12,760 nucleotides of DNA from DATNPH01 sp036703315. GTDB taxonomy: Bacteria > Cyanobacteriota > Cyanobacteriia > Cyanobacteriales > Coleofasciculaceae. Both the position numbers and the translations under genes were made by a program. Positions 7,095 to 12,760 of this stretch are shown one piece after another (position 1 is the stretch's first letter; every line of letters starts with the position of its first letter). Under the pieces are notes generated by a model. That model was not told the DNA's origin and ran no database searches. It worked only from the letters and a program-made list of their open reading frames with translations. The DNA lies in NCBI GenBank assembly GCA_036703315.1, contig DATNPH010000256.1:1-12760 (forward strand), written 5' to 3'.

Positions 7095-7982
7095 CTAGGG
7101 TCGGCTCTGTTGTGCTTGCTTTTGAGCTGCCTCACTGTTTTTTCGATAAACTACCATCCTGTCTTGAGCCGTCTTGTAGCGGTTGTCATCTGGTTTCACC
7201 GCACTCATGAAATCGGACGCTCGCTCCCACTTAGCTGCAACATCTAACCACTGAGCTGGCTTCTTAACTGTTCGACCCGCAGCAGAAGCTTGTTCCGCAA
7301 GCCGCACCGCCTGTACAAATGGATCAGAAGTAGTAGATGAATTAGTCTTTGGGGAAGTTGCTGGCCTCTGTGAGGTGTTGGTTTGAGAATTTGTCGCTTG
7401 AGTGAGTACTTGGAGGTTTAGTTTTGAACCCAACCAATTGTGAAGCAGCCAGCCAACGATTAGTAGGAGTAAAGTCAAGCTAATACCGCTATAAATACCG
7501 CGTCTGTATCGGCTTTTTTCACGAAGGTTACGCGAAGAAACACTAGGAAAAGCCGATTTATGCTTAGGTACGGTTTGGCGCTCTTTGAGACTCTCAGCTA
7601 GTCGCTTGAAGAAGTTCGGCTTGGCAAGAATTATTTCTTCAGACCACAGCAGCTGATGTTCTGGGTCGCGTGTTATTTCTTCTAGCCACAGCAACTGTTG
7701 CTCTCGCACGATTCGGCTGTTGATTTTGACCCGGCGGATGTTACGCGGTCCAATCTCTTCGAGAATCTGCCGTATTTGTGCGACCAGTACAGACTGCTCC
7801 AGTTGCTCTGGGGTTGCTGCTTCACACAAAAGTTGCAGAACTCCGTCGGCAAGAACAGCGCGGGTTCTGACACCAACATCTGCCAGCCGTTCATTCAACG
7901 TTTGAATAATCGCTGCAACACTGCCCTGACGAGCTTGTCTAGCGATGTCATCCATTGGATCATGCATTTTTCTTTGAGCCAT
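7095..7982 (-). CDS. Cyanobacterial single-span membrane protein, unknown function
   Basis: A 295-residue protein of unknown function. Residues 10-90 (DDIARQARQGSVAAIIQTLN onward, ending near IRRVKINSRIV) form a small alpha/beta domain that I recall at the N-terminus of many cyanobacterial proteins of unknown role. A basic stretch (135-162) leads into one hydrophobic helix (about 163-184), then a Ser/Thr/Asn-rich linker (190-218) and a helical C-terminal domain (219-290) with W..A..W..A and Y..A spacing like TPR-type repeats found in other cyanobacterial proteins. Topology would be N-terminus cytoplasmic, C-terminus outside or in the lumen. Residues 96-103 and 110-117 (QLLWLEEI and QLLWSEEI) are a short tandem duplication. 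The start at 7982 gives MAQRKMHDPM; Met6 is an alternative. Confidence 0.8.
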   Translation of the reverse strand: MAQRKMHDPMDDIARQARQGSVAAIIQTLNERLADVGVRTRAVLADGVLQLLCEAATPEQLEQSVLVAQIRQILEEIGPRNIRRVKINSRIVREQQLLWLEEITRDPEHQLLWSEEIILAKPNFFKRLAESLKERQTVPKHKSAFPSVSSRNLREKSRYRRGIYSGISLTLLLLIVGWLLHNWLGSKLNLQVLTQATNSQTNTSQRPATSPKTNSSTTSDPFVQAVRLAEQASAAGRTVKKPAQWLDVAAKWERASDFMSAVKPDDNRYKTAQDRMVVYRKNSEAAQKQAQQSRP

Positions 7983-8325
7983 GGATTAGTAGCGATGCTT
8001 AACTTTTTTATTTAGAGTATCAGCGTTTTGTACAAGCTCCTCTTATGCAACTGTTTCTAGATGGCTGCTGTCAAGAGGAGAAGTTCTTTGAGCATAGGGT
8101 TTTCAACCGTTTGTAAGCTGGTCATTGATTTCTGCCGGGATGCACTAGTTAAATTAAACAATGTTGGTAGGTTTGTATAAATTTACAATTGTAGAGACGC
8201 GACCTTCACTCAGGCTGGTGAAAACTTGTCTGAGCAAGCCGCCTTGTAGAACCAAGAATCCCACGGCTCTAACCAAATGGAGCCGTGGGACTGTCAAAAA
8301 ATATTCACAGCAAGTAGAGGTTCCC
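7983..8325. other. Divergent intergenic region ahead of ndhM
   Basis: A 343-base gap. On the minus side, TTGTAC (8030-8035) and TAAATA (8009-8014), 15 bases apart, are a weak promoter candidate for the membrane-protein gene. An 8-base inverted repeat CTCCTCTT/AAGAGGAG (8037-8044, 8073-8080) lies beside it. On the plus side the frame is open from 8161 and joins ndhM, but its sequence up to 8325 does not look like NdhM and includes the hairpin at 8259-8290, so I treat it as non-coding. Confidence 0.55.
8181..8300 (+). mobile_element. Probable IS200/IS605-type right-end remnant
   Basis: The perfect 11-base stem TCCCACGGCTC/GAGCCGTGGGA (8259-8269 and 8280-8290, 10-base loop), preceded by AAGAA and followed by CTGTCAA, has the form GAATCCC...hairpin...GTCAA that I recall at the right ends of cyanobacterial IS200/IS605 (tnpB-type) elements. 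A short open frame ending in QAGENLSEQAAL and a TAG at 8247-8249 precedes it and might be a leftover transposon C-terminus, though I do not recognise it. No transposase domain is present, the left limit is not visible, and the family call is from memory. Confidence 0.4.
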
Positions 8326-8667
8326 ATGCTGCTAAAGTGCACCACCCGCCATATTCGTATCTATACGGCTCAAGTGGAAAACAACGAACTGGTTGAAAGC
8401 GACAACGTTTTAACCTTGGATGTTGACCCAGACAATGAGTTTAATTGGAATGAAGATGCTCTGCAAAAGCTTTATCACAAGTTTGATGAACTAGTAGAAT
8501 CCTATACTGGGTCAGATTTAACAGAATACAATCTTCGCCGTATTGGTTCTGATTTAGAGCATCTTATGCGATCGCTTTTGCAGAGCGGTCAAATTAGTTA
8601 CAACCTTGAGAGTCGTGTTCTCAACTACAGCATGGGATTACCACAAGTAGACCCTCAAGCTGGGTAA
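8326..8667 (+). CDS. ndhM: NAD(P)H-quinone oxidoreductase subunit M
   Basis: A 113-residue protein starting MLLKCTTRHIRIYTAQVE, with the conserved VLTLDVDPDNEFNWNEDALQ stretch (about 29-48), LTEYNLRRIGSDLEH and the ending NYSMGLPQV. These match NdhM, a hydrophilic subunit specific to the cyanobacterial and chloroplast NDH-1 complex, which takes electrons from ferredoxin and returns them to plastoquinone for respiration, cyclic electron flow and CO2 uptake at the thylakoid. The frame is open upstream to 8161, but only the ATG at 8326 fits the family N-terminus and it has an AGAGG about seven bases ahead. No other ndh gene is adjacent, which is usual for ndhM. Length is normal for the family. 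Confidence 0.96.
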   Translation: MLLKCTTRHIRIYTAQVENNELVESDNVLTLDVDPDNEFNWNEDALQKLYHKFDELVESYTGSDLTEYNLRRIGSDLEHLMRSLLQSGQISYNLESRVLNYSMGLPQVDPQAG

Positions 8668-8723
8668 CTAACCCTATTGTGTTACTTTCGCTGAAGAATA
8701 TTGGCAAGTATTGATTTTTCTAG

Positions 8724-8752
8724 GCGAAGCTTACCTACCGGGAAAGCTTCGC
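8724..8752. repeat. Strong hairpin downstream of ndhM
   Basis: GCGAAGCTT (8724-8732) and AAGCTTCGC (8744-8752) form a perfect 9-base stem with an 11-base loop, 56 bases after the ndhM stop. No T-run follows on the plus strand, so it is either a weak terminator, an mRNA-stabilising hairpin or a dispersed palindrome. Confidence 0.45.
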
Positions 8753-8879
8753 TGATAGATCACAACACTTAGGATGAAGTGCTATTGCTTATCTAGACAA
8801 AACGTCGGATTTCCTGTGCTGGGCTAACACTATTCTTTATTTAAACAGAGTAACCTGTGGACAAAGAGGGCTACCTGGC

Positions 8880-9239
8880 TTACCGCCAAGTACGATTTCC
8901 TTCTTCGTCTGTACGGGCTTGACGAATAACATCAGAGATTTCTTCAGCATCCTTGACGTGGTGTAGCGCTTTTTGCTCCCCATCAGGTTCATCAACTACA
9001 AAGTAGGTTGGAACTTTAATGTGGTCACCCGTGATGTCAGGGGCATCGACAGCAACTTGTTGAGCTTTTTCTTCAATAGTTTGAGCGTTTGGGTCTATCC
9101 TATCACCAGGGTTCGAAGCATCATTTGCATCAGGTGTTTCTGGCTTATCGGGAGAGAGTCCGATGTCTTGAGTTACCTTATTTTCTTTATCATCAGGAGT
9201 GACAGTAGCAGTTTTATCAGATTTTTCTTGGTTATTCAT
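8880..9239 (-). CDS. Acidic hypothetical protein, unknown function
   Basis: A 119-residue, very acidic, low-complexity protein. Residues 1-55 are rich in Asp, Glu, Asn, Pro and Thr and probably disordered; residues about 70-115 look more ordered (KVPTYFVVDEPDGEQKALHH, then a helix with SDVIRQARTDEEGNRTWR). No signal peptide, membrane span or known motif is seen and I do not recognise the family. Two tandem ATGs (9240-9242 and 9237-9239) follow a GGGAG; the second lies at the better spacing of six bases and is chosen here. An intrinsic terminator lies upstream, so it is transcribed separately from the next minus-strand gene. Confidence 0.7.
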   Translation of the reverse strand: MNNQEKSDKTATVTPDDKENKVTQDIGLSPDKPETPDANDASNPGDRIDPNAQTIEEKAQQVAVDAPDITGDHIKVPTYFVVDEPDGEQKALHHVKDAEEISDVIRQARTDEEGNRTWR

Positions 9240-9286
9240 CATAAACTCCCAAAGTTTTTAACGCTTGATATCTCTAGGTTGATAGT

Positions 9287-9314
9287 AAAAAAAAAAGAGT
9301 GCGATCGCCTCTTT
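9287..9314 (-). terminator. Intrinsic terminator built around a HIP1 octamer
   Basis: On the minus strand AAAGAG (9314-9309), GCGATCGC, a bulged A and CTCTTT are followed by a run of ten T (9296-9287). The self-complementary GCGATCGC extends the stem. It lies about 195 bases after the stop of the 9781-9509 gene and would end that transcript before the acidic-protein gene. Confidence 0.6.
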
Positions 9315-9508
9315 CTGTAGTGGTAACTAAGCCATCCTCTTAAAACGGAGCAGCTGCTACTTTCAGGCAGTAATTACAACCTAAGAATGAATGGAGCTGT
9401 TTAAAGTTCTGCTACCTGTCAACCAAGCTAGCTGTTCTGTTGAGTGTTTTGATACGGCTGGAACTGTTTCTATAGTCGTTTATGTAGGCTCAACAAGAGA
9501 AAAGCGAT

Positions 9509-9781
9509 TCACTCATCAGCAACTTGGGAGGAATCCGTTTGCTTGTTCTTCAGAAATTGCTTCAGTGCCGTGCGACGATTTTCCAAGAAGCGACTCCAGA
9601 AACCTGGGAGAAAATGATCCATCGTTCCTGCAAGTGCCCACATCTCCAAGTTGATCAATTTGTACCGTAGAGCGTGGGAATGCTGTAGCTTGGCAATCAG
9701 CTGCTTAATCTCGAGGCTAGCAGGCGAGTTGAGGTCTGCGAAGCTTGGGTCTTTGGAGGTGTCAAAATCGAGCTTGGGCAT
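9509..9781 (-). CDS. Conserved hypothetical protein (90 aa)
   Basis: A 90-residue protein, mostly alpha-helical, with no membrane span. The sequence starts MPKLDFDTSKDPSFADLNSP, then a helix IKQLIAKLQHSHALRYKLI, a compact tryptophan-bearing core LEMWALAGTMDHFLPGFWSRFL (about 45-66) and a basic tail ENRRTALKQFLKNK. The style and conserved-looking aromatic core suggest a small cyanobacterial protein family, but I cannot name it. A GAGGA about nine bases before the ATG at 9781 is a fair ribosome binding site. A plus-strand frame at 9391-9654 overlaps it partly and was judged a shadow. Function unknown. Confidence 0.72.
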   Translation of the reverse strand: MPKLDFDTSKDPSFADLNSPASLEIKQLIAKLQHSHALRYKLINLEMWALAGTMDHFLPGFWSRFLENRRTALKQFLKNKQTDSSQVADE

Positions 9782-9913
9782 GTTTGGTAGTCCTCAGTCC
9801 TGAGTAAGGTATAGAAGGTATAGAAAGAAAATGGTGCAAAGGAACGCTCTTAAACACACCTCTCCCCCATTTACACCTACTCCCTACGGTCAAATCAGCG
9901 ATTCAGATGCACA

Positions 9914-9962
9914 TCAGCTTAGCGCGTAGACTCAGCTTAGCGCATGCTTGGAAGAGCGCTAA
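9914..9962. repeat. Direct plus inverted TTAGCGC repeats
   Basis: TCAGCTTAGCGC occurs at 9914-9925 and 9932-9943 (18-base period), and the reverse GCGCTAA follows at 9956-9962. The last two can pair as a 7-base stem with a 12-base loop. It sits 56 bases ahead of the GTG of the 10018 gene and could be a protein-binding site or a small palindromic repeat. Confidence 0.45.
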
Positions 9963-10017
9963 ACTAAGTTATTCCCTTATCTAACAAAACCTTTACATAT
10001 CAATAGTTATTTAGCTT

Positions 10018-10269
10018 GTGTCTACACAAAAGCCTTTCAATCCTTGGAATTATAAACCCTGGTGGTGCCAGCCTTGGTCAATCTTGCTAACAGGAATAAT
10101 AATCATTGCTGGTAGCTGGGGACTGTTAAGAACCGCTTGGGTGACAGTAGTGCTGTCGATTCCGATTCTGGTTTGGTGGATCTTGTTCCTAGTTCTCTGG
10201 CCTCAGATGATGAGGCGCAGCTTGAATGATGAAAATTACCAGCAAAGTACTGAAGATTCTATTACCTAG
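10018..10269 (+). CDS. Small two-span membrane protein, cyanobacterial hypothetical
   Basis: An 83-residue protein with a tryptophan-rich N-terminus (NPWNYKPWWCQPWS, residues 8-21) and two hydrophobic helices (about 20-37 and 41-61) joined by a tight GLLRTAW turn, ending in a short charged tail. The N-terminal pattern is familiar from a small conserved cyanobacterial membrane family, possibly DUF6737; that name is from memory. The start is GTG at 10018; no ATG would include the conserved N-terminus and no strong Shine-Dalgarno is visible. It precedes the phosphatase gene by 167 bases on the same strand; co-transcription is possible. Function is unknown. Confidence 0.78.
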   Translation: MSTQKPFNPWNYKPWWCQPWSILLTGIIIIAGSWGLLRTAWVTVVLSIPILVWWILFLVLWPQMMRRSLNDENYQQSTEDSIT

Positions 10270-10436
10270 GTAGGAGATTAATCGAGAGCGTTAGCGATCC
10301 ACCCTCAACTCAGAGCTACAATCGGTAATCAATACGCTTGCGAAGGCACTTTTATTAAGGAGATTTAGTTTCCTGCGGCAAGGCAAGTGTGACTTGTAGC
10401 CAAATCATCATCGGCTGAACTTAGCGAAAAATTTTC

Positions 10437-12760
10437 ATGGAAAATCCTGCGGCAACGCTCCACTGCCCGAATACTCGCTGTCAGGCTCCGAATCCCCAGA
10501 GCAATAAGTTCTGCCAGAAATGCCGTACTCCATTGCTCAAACGCTACCTGTGGGCAATTGGTCAAGGGATAGAAGCTTGTCAATTGGGAGATGTTCTTGC
10601 TGATCGTTATCTGGTTGTACGTCAGCAGATTCTTTTAGACACGAAACCGGGGATGCCGCCAGAAACGCCACAGGAGATCCCTAAAGGCATAACCTCTTAT
10701 CTGAGGCTTTCTCCCTATGCGCTACACATTCCGCAGGTGTACGGGCGAGTGCGGCTAATACAGGGAAGCTACCACTCAGACATCTGGCTACTGGAAGATG
10801 CGCCGATTTACACGGGGACTACCGTTGGAGCAACAGAGTCTGCTGAAGATCAAGGGCAGTTGTTACCCGAACTGAGCAGTCTGTGGAAAGATGCCTCAGG
10901 AGTACGTCAGTTGAATTGGTTGTGGCAGTTAGCTAACCTATGGCAACCCTTGAGCAGTGAAGGGGTTGCGGCTAGCTTGCTGACACCAGGACTAATACGG
11001 GTTGAAGGCTCTGTCGTCCGGTTGTTGGAGTTGCAATCTAATACTAATCAAGTCCCGACACTCCAACAGCTCGGTGAGCTATGGACACAACTGCTCCCTG
11101 ATACATCACCCGTCATTGCTGGGTTTGTCCAACAACTTTGTGCCCAGATGATAGAGGGAGAACTACGGACATCTGATGACCTAGTGGCGCTACTTGATCA
11201 GGGACTCAAAGATGTCGGGCGATCGCAATCCCGCGCCTATCAGATTTTCACCTGTACCGACAAAGGACCAAGCCGCAACCACAATGAAGACGCCTGTTAC
11301 CCCTCCAGTGGACAGGTGCTCCGTCCATCAGGTAAGGCTAGTACTTTAGCTATTGTCTGCGATGGGATTGGCGGACACGAAGGCGGTGAGGTGGCTTCTC
11401 GTTTGGCGATCGATACGCTTCGAGAGCGGGTAGAAAAACTACCAAGCCTTCCCGATAACTGGAACCCGAGCCTCCTAACTCAGGAACTGGAACAAGCCGC
11501 TTGTTCTGCCAATGATGTCATTAGTCAGCAAAACGATAATGAACATCGCTCGGATCGCCAACGGATGGGCACAACGCTGGTTATGGCTCGAACCTGCGCC
11601 CATGAGATTTACATTACTCATGTTGGAGATAGCAGAGTTTACTGGGTGACTCGCCACAATTGTCACCAAGTCACTCAGGATGATGATTTAGCCTCTAGAG
11701 AGGTGCGGCTAGGCTATACCCTTTATAGGAATGCTGTGCAAAACCCAACGTCTGGCTCGTTGGTTCAAGCCTTAGGTATGGCACCATCAGCGACATTGCA
11801 CCCGACAGTACAACGCTTTGTATTGGATGAGGACTGTGTTTTTCTTCTTTGCTCGGATGGTCTGAGTGACCATGACCGAGTCGAGCAATACTGGCAAACA
11901 GAACTTCTGCCAATTCTTGATGGTCAAATTGATTTGAAGACAGCAGGAACGCGACTCATTAATATTGCTAACACGCAAAATGGGCATGACAATGCCACCG
12001 TCGCTCTAGTCTACTGCCAAGTGAGTTCCTCAAAAGAGAGCCGACAAACACAATTATCACTGCCACAGCTGGAATCCCTGCCTACTGACTCAGCTAAAGG
12101 AGTGCCAAAGACTATTATTAGTGCTGCTCCTTCTCAAATGAAAACGCAGCAGTTGCCGTCCGCTCCTTCAGGGGGGCGTCCTTGGGGGTTATTACTGAGA
12201 ATCTTCTTGTTACTGGGAATAGGAGGAGTGCTAGGTTACCTGTTGATTCCAGGTTTGAGTGATGCAGTTGATCCGTGGATTAAGAAGATTGCTTTTAATT
12301 CAAGTCCAGACCCCACACCCCTGCCTGCTAGTCCACCTCCAACCGCCAACCCAGAGCCAAGCTCTCCCTCTCCATCCCCAACAGCTTCTCCCCTGGAGCA
12401 GCTACTGATTAAAATCAGCAAGGATGTCCCGCTTGTAGTGGAACGCAAGTCGTCGCCCCAAAATGAATCAGTGGTCAGCATTGTCCCTGCTGGTAGCATT
12501 TTGCAAGTAATCAACAAACTACCTCCTCAAAAGCCAGATAGTTGGCTGTTAAAAGTTTGCTCTCCTAGCGTCAACAACTCAAATCCTCAACCAGCAAAGC
12601 CAGCGAAGGCTTCTCCTAAGAGTCCTCAAAGTAAAGTTGGCGCATCTCCAGCCGTCCCCAAGCCTCCTTTAGACAATAATCCTCGTGTAAAACAAGGAGA
12701 TGAGGGTTGGATTAAAGAAGCTATTGTTGTGCCGCTGATTGACTCCAATTTCACACCAAC
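10437..12760 (+). CDS. PP2C-type phosphatase with zinc ribbon and pseudokinase-like region (partial)
   Basis: An open frame of 774 codons, running off the right edge. Domains: zinc-ribbon-like Cys10, Cys15, Cys26, Cys29; residues about 45-200 resembling a decayed protein kinase, with EGVAASLLTPGLIRVEGS (175-192) in the place of the catalytic loop and VRLLELQ (194-200) in that of DFG; a PP2C domain (about 270-525) with RNHNED (Asp285), DGIGGH (309-314), MGTT, HVGDSR (395-400), CSDGL (472-476) and GHDN (516-519), so all metal-binding residues are kept; one membrane helix (about 584-604); then a Pro/Ser-rich tail with SH3b-like pieces. It should dephosphorylate Ser/Thr-phosphoproteins in the cytoplasm. 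The start is fixed by an in-frame TAG at 10422-10424 and the next ATG. The kinase resemblance is my inference from motif spacing. Confidence 0.9.
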   Translation, partial: MENPAATLHCPNTRCQAPNPQSNKFCQKCRTPLLKRYLWAIGQGIEACQLGDVLADRYLVVRQQILLDTKPGMPPETPQEIPKGITSYLRLSPYALHIPQVYGRVRLIQGSYHSDIWLLEDAPIYTGTTVGATESAEDQGQLLPELSSLWKDASGVRQLNWLWQLANLWQPLSSEGVAASLLTPGLIRVEGSVVRLLELQSNTNQVPTLQQLGELWTQLLPDTSPVIAGFVQQLCAQMIEGELRTSDDLVALLDQGLKDVGRSQSRAYQIFTCTDKGPSRNHNEDACYPSSGQVLRPSGKASTLAIVCDGIGGHEGGEVASRLAIDTLRERVEKLPSLPDNWNPSLLTQELEQAACSANDVISQQNDNEHRSDRQRMGTTLVMARTCAHEIYITHVGDSRVYWVTRHNCHQVTQDDDLASREVRLGYTLYRNAVQNPTSGSLVQALGMAPSATLHPTVQRFVLDEDCVFLLCSDGLSDHDRVEQYWQTELLPILDGQIDLKTAGTRLINIANTQNGHDNATVALVYCQVSSSKESRQTQLSLPQLESLPTDSAKGVPKTIISAAPSQMKTQQLPSAPSGGRPWGLLLRIFLLLGIGGVLGYLLIPGLSDAVDPWIKKIAFNSSPDPTPLPASPPPTANPEPSSPSPSPTASPLEQLLIKISKDVPLVVERKSSPQNESVVSIVPAGSILQVINKLPPQKPDSWLLKVCSPSVNNSNPQPAKPAKASPKSPQSKVGASPAVPKPPLDNNPRVKQGDEGWIKEAIVVPLIDSNFTP

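Noticed and set aside
7698..8015. Plus-strand 105-codon frame
   Set aside because: Antisense to the conserved N-terminal domain of the 7095-7982 gene, with no recognisable family features.
8161..8325. N-terminal extension of ndhM to the ATG at 8161
   Set aside because: The extra 55 residues do not match NdhM, span the hairpin and the putative transposon end, and the family start and ribosome binding site are at 8326.
9391..9654. Plus-strand open frame of 87 codons
   Set aside because: It overlaps the 3' half of the better-supported minus-strand gene at 9509-9781, lacks a ribosome binding site, and its translation looks like the antisense of that gene with many Ser and Cys.
10365..10583. Minus-strand 72-codon frame
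   Set aside because: It lies antisense to the start of the zinc-ribbon phosphatase gene, whose conserved cysteines show the plus strand is coding.
12236..12517. Minus-strand 93-codon Gly-rich frame
   Set aside because: It is the antisense of the Pro/Ser-rich tail of the phosphatase; the Gly-rich composition is the expected by-product.

Overview
The window is typical cyanobacterial chromosome. The evidence is a photosystem II D2 gene (psbD), an NDH-1 subunit M gene (ndhM), a chloroplast-like tRNA-Glu, several protein families known mainly from cyanobacteria, and at least ten copies of the octamer GCGATCGC (HIP1), both inside and outside genes. The genus cannot be fixed from the sequence. There is no CRISPR array, prophage or intact transposase gene.

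Layout. 1-231 (minus) is the 5' end of psbD, which runs off the left edge. A 319-base divergent spacer separates it from a two-gene plus-strand unit (551-1515): a small UPF0367-like protein overlapping by 4 bases an ECF/CbiO-type ABC ATPase. After a gap holding degenerate inverted repeats come a YacP-like NYN-domain nuclease gene (1861-2409) and tRNA-Glu(UUC) (2579-2651) behind a near-consensus promoter. Convergent to these on the minus strand are an ABC1/UbiB-family atypical kinase (4416-2728) and, upstream of it, an orphan GAF-GAF histidine kinase (6648-4552). A 446-base repeat-rich spacer follows, then a minus-strand single-span membrane protein (7982-7095). ndhM (8326-8667) reads divergently from that gene; just upstream of ndhM lies a strong hairpin that looks like an IS200/IS605 right-end remnant. 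Two small minus-strand hypothetical genes (9239-8880 and 9781-9509) are separated by an intrinsic terminator. A small two-span membrane protein (10018-10269, GTG start) follows, and the right edge is filled by a large open frame from 10437 that is still open at 12760.

The last gene is the most interesting. It has a four-cysteine zinc-ribbon-like N-terminus, a region that lines up with the C-lobe of a protein kinase but has lost the HRD and DFG residues, a complete PP2C (PPM) phosphatase domain with all metal-binding aspartates, one membrane span and a Pro/Ser-rich tail. It is therefore a candidate pseudokinase-phosphatase fusion.

Functionally the window mixes photosynthetic electron transport (psbD, ndhM), tRNA-Glu (used in translation and as tetrapyrrole precursor), membrane-associated kinase-like regulation (ABC1K), two-component sensing and Ser/Thr dephosphorylation. 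Apart from the 551-1515 pair, no convincing multigene operon is visible.
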